Below, piece by piece: positions 11,000 through 22,136 of a stretch of DNA of 64,000 nucleotides. The position numbers and the translations under genes were made by a program. The stretch comes from Selaginella moellendorffii. Its lineage: Eukaryota > Streptophyta > Lycopodiopsida > Selaginellales > Selaginellaceae. Within the stretch, counting starts at the first letter, position 1; each line of letters begins with the position of its first letter. The notes beneath the pieces were generated by a model. That model was given only the letters and a program-made list of their open reading frames with translations. It was not told the DNA's origin and ran no database searches. The stretch covers positions 717,060 to 781,059 of the forward strand of contig NW_003314350.1 of the NCBI RefSeq assembly GCF_000143415.4. Reading direction: 5' to 3'.

Positions 11000-11863
11000 A
11001 GATAAAAAATTGCGACGATCTCATCCTCTATGTTGCGGTTGTTTTGTCCGCGAAGCTCTCCACGAAGTTGCAAGAAACGTGGTGGCCCAAGCTAGCTAGG
11101 GGCGAAAGTAAAAACTCCAATTTACCTCCCTCATTTAAACTTTTTCACCCTGTAGCAATTTTCCTTGCTTCTTTGTCCTCCATCGCGAAGGTACCAGGAA
11201 GAATTGTCCACCCTATAGCTTTGTCCAAAAGTGTGTGCGCCCGGCCCATTCCAAGCAGCACGCAACATGGCCCATTCCGGGCGAAGAGTCGACCACGCAA
11301 CCTACCAAAGGAGAGAGACGACCGTACCTATCAATTAATCAAGACCGTACTTATCTCTTTAGGGCTGTGATGAAGCTGCCAGGAAATTGCCGCGTCAGCT
11401 AGGCGATAAGACACTGCGATTTCCGGCACCTGCCGCGAAGGCGCCATTGGCCTTCTTTCCGGCAAGTTGCCGGTAGGTGCCACATTCCGGGGCATATGCC
11501 TGCCACGTGGTGGGCCCCGAACGATTTCCATGTGCGCAATGTGTGTTTCGGTTGAACGAGACCTCCCGCGCTAATGTAAAAGATATAGCGCTGGAAAGAA
11601 GGGCGTTAAAGAAAGGGCCAGGTGGAAGCCCCCAGGAAACTTCTTCCCGTGTGCTACACTGGCGCTGTTATAAACATTAGAGAGGCCCGGCCAAGGAAGC
11701 AATACACGAAGCCGGCCTAGGGTTTTATATTTTGGGGGTTCTTTCTCCGCCTTCCTCGATCGATAGCTAGAACAGGAGCGTTATGGCGGTGATTCTCGCG
11801 AGAATGGAGCTTTGATTCGTTAGAAGAGCGAGAAATCGAGTGGATCGTGCGGGAAATTTCAGG
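11000..11863 (+). promoter_or_regulatory. Intergenic region between homeobox gene and JAZ, with a G-box
   Basis: No convincing coding exon is seen between the homeobox gene start and the JAZ start. A perfect palindromic G-box CCACGTGG lies at 11503-11510, about 350 bp upstream of the JAZ ATG. G-boxes are the known binding sites of MYC2-type bHLH factors, which JAZ proteins repress and which often drive JAZ genes in feedback. Function here is inferred from position only. The rest is GC-rich with small inverted segments around GCCGG. Confidence 0.4.
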
Positions 11864-13610
11864 ATGTCGAGGGCTAGAACGGATTCCAAGCTCTTTAGAA
11901 GCACCGGGAGCGTAGGAAAGCCAGGGAGGAAACCAGCGGTGGGAGGGTCGCCTGTGGCAGCGGCCGCGGCGTCCTCCATCCCGGTCAAGGAGTCGCCAGA
12001 TTCCAGCCAGCAGGTGGATCCGGATTTGACGAGAGCGCTCAAGCAGATCTTCGAGGTGAGGAACTGCAAGCTCAAAGATCACGGCAGCAGCCACAACAAT
12101 AACAGTAACAGCAGTAGCAAGAACAGTAGCGAGGAATCGTGCCTGACTTTATTTGGGAGGAAGCTGGCCTCGCCGTCGTCCAGTCTGGATGGATCCGACG
12201 GGAACACGAAGAATGTGGCAAATCAGTACTCGCGGCAAGGGACGGACAAGCTTCCTCCTGCTGCCACGGCTCATCTTCTCAAGGAGCTCCACAAGCAAAG
12301 GCTCAAACAAAGGGGTAAGTTTTTCATAGCAGTGAAAAGTATATCTAAACGATTTTTCGGTTTGGATTTCTTAGGAATCACTGCCTCGGCCAACGATTTC
12401 CCAGACATGGGCGAGATTGAGTTCGTCCACACTGAGAGAAGACCGGAAGTGTCGACGCTACCACTTCTCAACAATTTACAGGAGAAGAGACCTCTGGTAA
12501 GTTTTTGTGACTTGGATCGACGAGGAGACGAAGACTCATGGGTTGTTTTTCAGGAAAATGCCTCGGATTGCAGCCCTGAAGCAAAGAGGCAGCGGATCGA
12601 GAAGGATAAAAGCCTGGATCTGAGTCTTTCGGTGGAGTTTGGTTCACCAGATGAAGCAGCTCGAGATTCGAACAATACCCAAAGCATGGACATTGCTGCT
12701 GAGGAGGAGAGGTAAGACTTTTGAGGAAATTTCTTCTTTTTGTTAGGCAGTCGTGACTGAAGCTTGTTTGCTCTCTCAGGACACATGCAACCGTGAAGGA
12801 TCCGGAGCAGCTCACACTCTTCTACAATGGCCAAGTCCTCGTGTACGACGACGTTCCATCCGATAAGGTGGGTTCCTTTGTGCCTTTTGCTATCGTGGAA
12901 CTGTGTATTAACCCTTCGGTTTTTGCTCTTCAGGCTAAAGCGATCATGGTGTTGGCTAGTAGCATCAGCTCAAAGACATCATGCTATACTCCTTGCCTTG
13001 CTGCGGCTACTGCCGCTGCGGCGAAGGCTACCGGTGCTGCTACTGCTCCGCCTATCGTAGTTCCAACCACGGCAAAAGCATCTAACTCGTTGTACCCATC
13101 ACCAAAGGGCACCACTCCAGCGGCAGACAAACGCTCATCGTCAAACGGTAAGCCCGTGCTTTTTGACTCCCACGCATCCGAGCTGACCTCGATCCTCCTC
13201 GCGTTACAGACGTCCAAGCAAGGAAGGCATCCATTAGCAGATTCCTGGTCAAGAGAAAAGACAGGTGTGTATCTCACCACCATCTCGCCAAGACCGAGGA
13301 TCAAACTCGGTGTTTATGTGTGACTTAACTGACGCTTTCTGTTGTGCTTTCCAGGCTGTCTGCCAAGCCAGCCGAGAAGGCCGAGGCGTCGTCAAAGTCG
13401 TCCGCGAAAGACATATCGCAGCGCTCGAGAAGCCCGTCACCGGCAGCGTCGAGCAGTCCCGTGACGCCCCCCAGGGCCTCGCCTCCCAGGCTCGTCGACG
13501 AGCTCAAGCTCCAGCTAGAAAAGGGGGAGATGCTCAAGAGATCCATCCCGGCAAATGCTGGATCAGCAACAGCAGCAGCAGCAGCACCGAGGCAGTGGAT
13601 TGGTGTGTAG
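11864..13610 (+). CDS. JAZ (TIFY-family) jasmonate co-repressor with internal EAR motif
   Basis: Seven exons can be joined with GT-AG introns. A Ser/Ala-rich N-terminus is followed by an LxLxL EAR motif (SLDLSLSVEFG, near 12615). The TIFY/ZIM domain (LTLFYNGQVLVYDDVPSDK joined to AKAIMVLAS) spans an intron. The Jas motif (DVQARKASISRFLVKRKDR) is split over two introns. The C-terminal extension ends PRQWIGV with TAG at 13608. JAZ proteins bind MYC factors through Jas and recruit TOPLESS, either through NINJA or directly through EAR; the COI1-hormone complex degrades them. Here the usual Pro of the degron start is Val and the terminal PY of Jas is PA. The start ATG 11864 is the first in the frame. 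A G-box lies upstream at 11503. A partial copy of the last intron, last exon and 3' flank lies at 28276-29335. Confidence 0.88.
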
Positions 13611-14400
13611 AGGCGGTGGAGATGATTCGCAGTGCCAAGTTTTAAAGGTTTTGGACTGTGGAAGGCAGCAGCAGCAAGCTAAGAACAGGCCAAACTCAGA
13701 CACACACACACACAGACACTCTCCTCTTTACCAAGTGAGAAAACAAAGAGAGTATAGCTTATATTTGATACTTATAACTCTTCTCTTCCAAAATTCTTGT
13801 GTATTTCTCTCTCTTTCTCTAGTTTTTTTCTCATCTGGACAGCATATTCGCTTGATGGATGGACGGATGGATGGAAGGTTGATCACAAACAATGCCCTCG
13901 GAAAGATTGTGGAGGGTTGCTTTGTATAGAACAGACAAAAGCAAAGAAAAATTCTTTGATTAAAACTCTTTGAACGTTCTTCCAAGCTTCTAAAAAATGG
14001 GTTGTTTGGCGATCGCTCTCTGTGGATTTGAATAGATCATTCGCAGCACGAGATGTTTGAATGTTTGAAAGTTTGACACTGGGCTGGCTGGTGCTCGCTG
14101 CTTCCAGCGCGTGCGCTGGTCCTACCATTCCAGACTACTAAGAATTTCTAAGGCTGTGTCCCAAAAAGGCACATTTAGACCGGCGCTTTCTCTGAGGGGG
14201 CGGGGGTGGACAAAAGTAGAGGCGTGAGTGCATGGAAGCTTCGAGGTTTGGTTGCCTAAAGTTGAGTCGCCACACTAGGAGTCAGTGTTTTGTGTTGCGC
14301 CAAGAGGAAGGAGAAGAGAAGAAGATTGGGTTTGAGTGGCCCACTCACACTACAACATGCACATACTCTTTCTTGCTATTGGTCCACCACCAAATTTTAC
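13611..14400 (+). other. JAZ 3' UTR and downstream flank, duplicated at 28.6-29.3 kb
   Basis: No open frame of note is present. The region has a CA-repeat near 13698, pyrimidine tracts and GGATG repeats near 13855. Long stretches are nearly identical to 28621-29335 in the same orientation, which defines a segmental duplication. Confidence 0.6.
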
Positions 14401-16934
14401 ACTTCTCTGCAAACATCAGGTATATAACTATGTTGTTTAATTTTATTAACAAGGAAAGATATTTGATTATACTAACCAAGATATATAAAAATATCATAAT
14501 ATTTCCAATCTCAGAAATATCAAGTTCTTCTTCTGAAGATATTTTGCAAGAACTGCAGAGCAAAGTAATAAATTTTATTAAAACAAAACTAAATGATCTG
14601 ACTAATATTTGAGTTCATATTGCATTATTTCTCAAATTCTTGACATTAAATATTCAACAATTATATATTTTAGCTTACAACTAATTCTTCATTTTGCACT
14701 TTTACCAAATAAATGTGATTGTAAAGCAAAAGAAAATTAGTTCAAATACTAAAAATTAACTCTTAAACTATTCTTATTTAGGCTCAAAAATAATATTTAC
14801 TCCAGAATCTTTCTACTTCTAGAGAATACTTAAGTTAATAATTTTTATATTATTTTGAAATTAAATTTTTTATTTGTAAGAAAATTGTACACTGTATATA
14901 AAAGTGAGGTATAATTTCCTTAATTCCTTACTTAGAAAAACTAAGAAGCAAAATATAAAAACTAATTAGATATCATTTCTTACTTAATATAATTAAAAAT
15001 TATAATTAGATTTATGAGTGCTTGGGATATAGGAATAAGTATGTTAGTGAACTCTACTTATATACAATGATGGATGGACCAAATTCAGTCACAAATGAAT
15101 AATTTATATACTATAATACTATAATTAATATATTATCTAGCTAGGGTAACATATATGTGTGTGTGTGTCTATATATATATATATATATAAACCTTATTTA
15201 TGTATTATGTATTTACAAACCTTACATCATTCTCCCCTCTAGAAGATGAAAAGGTGATGATAATAATTCAAGTAGAAAATCTAAAATTTTTACTAAGTGA
15301 TTATAAATTACCACAAGAATTTGAAGTTCCCACAAAACTATTAACAAAGTTGTTGATAACCATGACTGAAATAAAACCCCAAAACCATGGTATAAATATC
15401 AGTCGATTACAGAATTCTAATGAACCAATTGCAACTCCAATTGCAACTCCCAAATGCTCAAATTAACCATGTAATCATAACTTTGAATTGATGTAAGAGA
15501 CTTTGAGAGCCATTATAATCTATAGAACACTATTAAAGCAAATAATACATCACATTATTAAGTTTGTCTATCGACAATCCTCCAAAACCACCATTAATTT
15601 AGACTTAGGACTATAAGTAAAACCATTGTCCTTATCCAATACTACATATAAGAAGTTAAACTCACTCTATTTATCTTCCACATCTTTTTTATCCTCTTAT
15701 CAAAAGAAAAAAAGTTCTAAAGCACTAATTCCATTTGGACTTGTTGTGCTTATCCTCACTCCACAATCTATATCATTTGTCCTTGCTCTAGTACCATATT
15801 CACTTATCCTCACTCTATTGTTAGGGTTAGACTTCTATCCATCCCTTTTACCCCCTTCTCCAAACAAAAAAAAGTTTAAAATGTTGGGGCAAAAAGAAGA
15901 AAATGAAAAAAAATTTGAGGAAAAACAATTGTGGAAAAAGAAAAAGTGGATAAAGAAGCATCGAAAGAAGAATTTACAATAGCTAACAATGTAAAAATAA
16001 GGAAATCAAAAGAAGAACATATGCTCAAAACTTGGAAAATAAGCGACTTCCTATCCAAATACCATAATATAAGCAAAAGATTCACACTTTTCAACCTTTT
16101 TAATATATAATTTAACATTTGAAATATGAAAACTAATAGAAATGTCCACACTCTTAATAAAACATATAAACTCCTTTGCACCAATGATAAAATGAAGGCT
16201 CTGAGTGATACTCACAATTAAAGACATGTAGTTAACTTAAATCTTTGGCCAAAGTGATCCAATCCTTGGAATAGGGGATACTCAACATCAAAATTGATCA
16301 AAGTTTTCATTAATAAAAAAAAAGCAAAATTCTCAACTTCATGCACATACTTAACATCCAGATTAATATGAGGACATAACACTCAACTCAACATTGGATT
16401 GAGAATGAAAATCATAAGGGTCATAAATGATTGATGTGCTAAGAGAAGAAAATATTGCAAATGAGGAAAAAATACTAAAAACATGAGAAGGTGGCTCAAG
16501 TCGAGAAATAAAATTAAAAATTAAAAAATAGCAGATTATAATCAAGCTTATCATCACAATCCAAAATCCATTTGAGCTCGTACACATTGTTTTCCCATAA
16601 ATTCAATCCTTAAACATTTTCCAAGAACTAGATTGCATCATTCATAGTTCGCTAATCAACGTCATCATCACGCTTCACATCAATGGGAGATAGTAGAACA
16701 CCAAGAAGAGAACAATTATATAATCATGTCTTATGGAAGTTGGAAACAACAACACACTAAGGATAGGTATAATACTAACATGAGCACACCCCACAACACC
16801 AAAAGTTCAATCCAATGGAGTAGCATTAATAACTTCAAGTGATATACTCCTTGATTGATGACTATATGGCATGATAGAAAAAGAGAATGTAATGAAAATC
16901 AAAAGAAAGAGTAGAGATAGCTAAAGTTCTAGAT
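14401..16934. other. AT-rich repeat DNA without recognisable genes
   Basis: The stretch is very AT-rich, with (TG)n/(TA)n simple repeats at 15155-15190. Short open frames (15200-15466, 15626-15982) have low-complexity Lys/Asn/Ile/Leu composition and match no family I know. One dispersed repeat copy is annotated separately at 14990-15232. The remainder up to the retrotransposon target site at 16935 shows nothing coding. Confidence 0.5.
14990..15232 (+). repeat. Dispersed LTR-like repeat, copy 1
   Basis: It shares an ordered set of blocks with two other places in the window: ATGAGTGCT, GATATA, CACAAATGAATAATTTATA, ACTATAATACTATAATTA and a terminal ACAAACCTTACA. In the reverse direction the element would begin TGTAAGGTTTGT and end near CACTCATA, a TG...CA form typical of a solo LTR. 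Copies differ by many substitutions, so it is old. Confidence 0.5.
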
Positions 16935-16939
16935 CTTAC
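16935..16939. repeat. Target-site duplication CTTAC, left copy
   Basis: CTTAC here is identical to 22505-22509, directly flanking the outer LTR ends. Confidence 0.85.
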
Positions 16940-17325
16940 TATCAGGAATCCCCCAATTCTTGCCACATTCCTGACTCTCGCCGGATTCCTGACCTGCAGA
17001 CCACATTCTTGACTTTCGAGACACTTCCCTATTCCTAACTCTCGAGACACTTCCCTATTCCTGACTCTCGAGACACTTCCCGATTCCTGAGTCTCGAGCC
17101 ACATTCCTGATGATGATGTGGCGCCTCCTTAACCTCAGCTATATTTAGGCCGTCCTCGATCTAAGAGTGGTGGAGCTTCATCAACCTATAATATATATAG
17201 GTTAGCCTTGTTCCATTTCTCCACAATCTGAATCAACACCAGTCTAAGGCCTCTTCTTTGTTTCCACTAGCTTTTCTCTTTGTCTTTAGCATTTTCTAGT
17301 CTTGATCTTGTTGGGGGTCTTGACA
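16940..17325 (+). repeat. 5' LTR of the chromovirus, with 26-bp tandem repeats and promoter
   Basis: The U3 part holds about three tandem 26-bp units built around CTCTCGAGACACTTCCC (16998-17095). A TATA box lies at 17187-17199 and the predicted RNA start near 17221. The LTR ends TTGACA at 17325. Relative to the 3' LTR it carries an extra 18 bp near 17098-17116. Confidence 0.93.
17187..17199 (+). promoter_or_regulatory. TATA box of the chromovirus LTR
   Basis: TATAATATATATA lies 22-34 bp upstream of position 17221, the predicted transcription start that would make CCACAATCTGAATCAA the first bases of the RNA. The 3' LTR has the same box with one substitution (TATAGTATATATA). Confidence 0.6.
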
Positions 17326-17327
17326 GT

Positions 17328-17343
17328 TTGATTCAGATTGTGG
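17328..17343 (+). other. Primer-binding site complementary to the element's own RNA 5' end
   Basis: TTGATTCAGATTGTGG, two bases inside the end of the 5' LTR, is the perfect 16-nt reverse complement of CCACAATCTGAATCAA at 17221-17236 in the LTR. It does not resemble the tRNA-iMet site (TGGTATCAGAG) used by most plant LTR elements. This matches the self-priming design known from fungal Tf1. Confidence 0.75.
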
Positions 17344-17422
17344 TTTTTGCTTTTCTTTTAGCTCGTTTTGATTATTTGATTGCTTTTGTCTTTTTCCCCC
17401 TTTCTTTTCTTTCTTTTTGCCA

Positions 17423-18394
17423 ATGGAGTCTCCAAGCCATCCTGATTTCTTTGCTGAAGTCCTTGCAAAAATCCAGTCTGAGAATACCGAGCTGAAGGCG
17501 ACCCTTCTTCGCATGCAGCAGGAGCTTGCTTCACTTTTGGCTCAAGGATCCAGCAAAGTTCCTGAACCGAAGGTGAGTTTCCCGGCGAAATTTTCAGGCA
17601 AGCGTTCGGAGCTTCGTGGATTTTTGAACCAAATGGAGCTGATCTTTGCACTTCAACATCGGCAGTACCCCACTCCCGAGTCTCAAATTGGCGCGATTGG
17701 GACATTGCTCGAGGGTGTAGTTTTTTCATGGTTTTCTCCTCTTCTGGAGAAGAGCATGAAAGGGGTCGTGGTTCCGGAGCTGATGGATCTTCAAATGTTC
17801 AAAGAGAAGCTCGAAGCATGTTTTGGCGAGACGGATCGGGTTTGGGCTGCTACCACAAAGATGAGACGTCTCTCTCAGGGGTCTCGTCCTGCCTCGATCT
17901 ACGCTGCAGAGTTCCAACTCCTTGCCTTGGACACTCAGTGGGATGAGTGGGCCCTGATTGACTAATTTCGTTTCGGCCTCAACAATGGTGTCAAGGATTT
18001 GTTGCTCACCATGGAGGATCCCAAGGACCTGTCGGACGCCATCAACAAAGCTGTTCGATGTGACAATCGTCTCTTTGAACGTCGTCAGGAAAGTCGCCGC
18101 GCCGCTGTTTTTCCGTCCCAGACTCAGGAATCCCAGCTTGAGTCTTTGGGGCATAGTCCTGAACCTACTGCTCCGGTCCCGATGGATATTTCTGGTACTC
18201 CCCGACTCATTAGAGGGAAGTTGAGTCCTGCTGAGAGGCAACGTCGAATATCTCATAATCTTTGCCTCTACTGTGCTGATCCTAATCACAAAGCAGCTGT
18301 GTGTCCCAGGAAGCCTCCCCGATTGCTTGAGTTCACTCTGCCTCAAAGTCCACCTCTGTTGCAGTCGGGAAACGACCCTGTCCAAACAGAGTAG
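17423..18394 (+). pseudogene. Chromovirus gag with one in-frame stop
   Basis: ATG 17423 opens a coiled N-terminus (LAKIQSENTELKATLLRMQQ), then a retrotransposon gag capsid region. An in-frame TAA at 17963-17965 interrupts it where related proteins keep a residue before FRFGL; the frame then continues. A CCHC zinc knuckle (CLYCADPNHKAAVC, 18268-18310) lies near the end, and TAG at 18392 closes gag. Pol is in the next frame and is open back into the end of gag, so expression of pol would need ribosomal frameshifting. Confidence 0.85.
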
Positions 18395-18405
18395 GAGCTG
18401 TCTGT

Positions 18406-21400
18406 TTGGACTCCCCAAATAAAAATCACTTTTCTTCCTTATCAAGCTCCTCACCACCTTTCATCAAAGCCACCACCAATTCCCGCAACTTCTGCGTCCC
18501 ATGTCTCCTTTCTTTCACCGGACAATCAGGACTCAAGGCTTTGGCGCTACTGGACTCGGGTGCAACTTCTTGCTTCATGGACACGGACTTTGCTGCCCGA
18601 CATCACGTTCCTCTTTCTCCTACCATACGGGATTTGAGGGTTGAAGGCATCGGCGGGCATTTTGTGTCTCCATCTTCTGGACTTAGGGAAACGTTGCCCA
18701 TTCGAGTACACATTCGGTCCACTGTCACCGATATCGCCTTCAACATCATCAACAGCAAGTCCTCCTCTGTGGTGCTCGGTCTTCCTTGTTTCCAACTACA
18801 TCAGCCTCAGATCTGTTGGAAGGAATTACAGCTCATCTCTCCCACGGCTTCCCCTGCTATTCATCGAGTCCGAATCAGGAAAAGTTCCCTAAACTCGAAT
18901 CAGGGTTCTATTCCTGACTCTATAAAGTTTTCACCCTCTTCTTTTTCCTCTCTTCCATCTTACACTGGACCATATCCTCGTCTCATCATTCCATTTAGTC
19001 GTACACCTCCTCCTATCTCCACAATCACTATGAAAGAACTCCTTCATGAAGAACCTCTTTTTTTTTTTGCTTTGCATGTTTCTCCTGTCAGTCTTCCTGA
19101 GAAGTATCATGATTTTGGGGATGTGTTTGACAAGAAAAAAGCTAGTGTACTGCCTGTTCATTGGCCTTATGATTGTCCCATTGATTTACAGGAAGGAGCG
19201 TCACCTCCGTGGGGGCCTATCTACGGGTTATCCCTGTTTGAGCTTAAGGCCCTCAAAGAGTACGTGGATGAGAACCTTGCCTCAGGCTACATTCAGCATT
19301 CGCAGTCCCCGGCTGGAGCGCCTGTCTTCTTTGTCAAGAAGAAGGATGGGAGCTTGCGACTAGTCATCGACTACCGAGGTTTGAACAAGGTGACTGTTCG
19401 GAACCGTTATCCGCTGCCCCTGATCTCGCACCTGTTGGAACGCCTCGGCGGTGCCCGCTTCTTCACCAAGATCGACCTCCGTGGAGCATACAACCTGATT
19501 CGGATCCGGCCTGGTGATGAATGGAAGACTGCGTTTTGAACCCGCTATGGCCACTTCGAGTACACTGTCATGCCATTTGGCTTGACAAATGCTCCAACAG
19601 TTTTCCAACACATGGCGAATGACGTCTTTCGGGAGTTTCTTGATCAGATGGTGATCGTCTACCTCGATGACATCCTCATCTACTCAAAAACTCAGGAGGA
19701 GCATGACGAACATGTACGCAAGGTGCTCGCGAAGCTGCGAGAACACGGCCTTTACGCGAAGCTTGAGAAATGTTCCTTTGATCAGCAGTCTGTGGAGTTC
19801 CTTGGGTACATTGTCACTCCTGAAGGTATCACGATGGATCCTGCCAAAGTCAAGACTATTCTCGAATGGGAGCCTCCACAATCAATGTCAGATGTTCAGG
19901 TTTTCCTTGGCTTCGCCAACTTCTACTGCAAATTCATTGATCACTACTCTGACATTGTCCTTCCTCTCACACATCTCACTCGCAAGGATGTTCCCTTCTC
20001 TTGGTCTGCTGCTGCCTAGCAGGCTTTCGACACACTCAAGGCGGCCTTCAGTTCTGCTCCTGTCTTGATCCATGCTGATTCCTCACAACCTTTCTTCATC
20101 GAGGCTAATGCCTCCGACTTTGCCATTGGTGCTGTGCTGTCTCAACTCAGAGCGGATCACGAACTTCATCCGGTCGCTTTCCATTCTTGGAAGTTCCAGC
20201 CTACGGAGATCAATTACGAAATCCACGACAAGGAGCTCCTTGCCATCGTGGATTCCTTTGGAGAGTGGCGCTGTTTCTTGGAGGGGGCGAGCCATCAAAC
20301 AACAGTCTGGACGGATCACAAAAATCTTGAGTACTTTGCCACTTCCCGAGTTTTAAGCCGTCGTCAAGCAAGGTGGGCACAATTCCTGAATCGGTTTGAC
20401 TTTGTTATCAAGTACAGACCTGGAAAGTTTCAAGGCCTTCCTGATGCTCTTTCAAGGCGCTCCTATCTCAGTCTCAGGCCTGGTAATCCTGCCTTCGATC
20501 AACAAGATCAAGTTATCCTCGGTCCTGATCGGCTTCAAGTTATGGCAATTTCCCTGGCCCCTCAGGACTCCTCCTTGATGGATGCAATCAGAAACGATCT
20601 TCAATCTGATGATCTCGCTAGCGACATTTTCCCCCATCTTCAGGCTGGACACCCAGTGACTCCCGATTGCCGGCGATTTGACGAGTTCGAGTTCTTAGAT
20701 GGCTTATTGTACCGTGGGGAGCAGCTTTACGTTCCTGAAGGTGATGCTCGAAGGTTGGTCCTGATGGCGTGCTACGATAGCCCGACTGCTGGTCACTTTG
20801 GCATTGCGAAAACCTATGAGCTAGTTGCACGGGACTTTTGGTGGCCTCACATGGACGACTACATCAAAGCTTTTGTTACCTCCTGTGACACTTGTGCCCA
20901 GAATAAGGTACCTCGCCACCTTCCTTTAGGTTTGCTTCGTTCCCTTCCGGTCCCTTCAGGTCCTTGGGAATCCATCTCCATGGATTTCTTGAGTGATCTT
21001 CCGAGTTCTTGAGGCTTCAACAACATTTTAGTCGTGGTGGATCGCTTCACAAAGATGGCGCACTTCTTGCCATGTACCAAGGAGTTTTCGGGCGAGGATA
21101 TGGCAAAACTGGTATTCAGGGAAATTTTCCGACTTCATGGGATTCCTACAGATGTGGTTTCGGATTGAGGGCCTCAGTTCATCTCTCATTTCTGGCAACG
21201 GTTTTTGCAGCTGCTTGGAGTGAAGGCCAACCTCTCTTCGGCATATCATCCTCAAACTGATGGGCAGTCCGAGCGAACGATTCAGACGTTGGAACAATTC
21301 TTGAGGTGCTTCATCAACTATCATCAGGATAACTGGTTCGATATCCTTCCCCTTGCTGAGTTCTCCTATAACAACTCTGTTCACTCCTCTCTTCGAGTTT

Positions 21401-22125
21401 CCCCCTTCTTTGCGAACTCTGGCCGAAATCCCCGATTCAATCTCTCACTTCCTTCTCCATCTGAATCCTCTCGTTCAAATCCCCGCTCTGAATCATTTAT
21501 CTCCAACCTCCAAGAAATCCACAACTCCATCTCCTTCCACCTCCATCATGCTCAGGAATCTCATAAAACATTTGCCAATGTCCATCATCAGGATTGTCCC
21601 CCTTACAATATCGGGGATAAAGTCTGGCTCCTCAGGCGAAATATCTCCACCACCAGGCCCTGTCCAAAACTCGATTTCAAACGCCTTGGTCCTTTCCCTA
21701 TCACTGCCATCATTAATCCTGTCACTTATCGCCTTGCACTTCCCTCCTCATATCAAATTCACCCCATTTTTCACTCCTCTCTCCTTGAGCCTTATATTCC
21801 CAGTCCTATTCCAAATCGGGTCATTCCTCCGCCTCCACCAGTGCAGCTCGAGGATGGGTCTGAGTACGAGGTTCAGGACATCCTTGATTCCAAGATTTCA
21901 CGGTCTAAACTCTACTATCTGGTGAACTGGAAGGGTTACGGACCTGAGGAACGCACTTGGGAACCTGTGGACAACCTGATTCATTCTCCTGACCTTGTTC
22001 AGGACTTCCACCGCCGCTATCCTTCTCATCCCAGTCCTCATTCTTTTTCTCCATCTCCCATCCCTCGCCACTCATCTCATCCTCCTCTTCGTTCTCGTTC
22101 ACATCCTCGTTCCACTCGTTCTTGA
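18406..22125 (+). pseudogene. Chromovirus pol (PR-RT-RH-IN-chromodomain) with four in-frame stops
   Basis: One frame runs through the region without frameshifts. Protease shows [12 protein letters not shown]. Reverse transcriptase shows [33 protein letters not shown] and the catalytic YLDD at about 19660. RNase H shows WTDHKNLEYF. Integrase shows the H-x-C-C region ending CDTCAQNK and the DDE core around VVVDRFTKMAHF and HPQTDGQSERT. A chromodomain (EYEVQDILDSK to WKGYGPEERTWEP) lies at about 21862-22020, followed by a Ser/Pro/His tail. Nonsense codons are TGA 19537, TAG 20017, TGA 21010 and TGA 21166. All conserved catalytic motifs otherwise look intact. Confidence 0.93.
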
Positions 22126-22136
22126 GGAGGGGGTGC
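22124..22136 (+). other. Polypurine tract of the chromovirus
   Basis: GAGGAGGGGG (22124-22133) plus TGC precedes the 3' LTR start at 22137, the expected position of the plus-strand primer. It overlaps the stop codon of pol. Confidence 0.7.

Noticed and set aside
14232-14612. 126-codon frame downstream of JAZ
   Set aside because: It runs from the duplicated 3' flank into AT-rich DNA, has low-complexity Ile/Asn/Lys composition and is not kept in the duplicate.
16998-17095. Regularly spaced 26-bp direct repeats that might suggest a CRISPR array
   Set aside because: The units are directly adjacent without unique spacers, sit in a plant LTR and recur in the other LTR.
17296-17729. Minus-strand frames antisense to gag
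   Set aside because: They are mirror frames of the capsid region with no motif.
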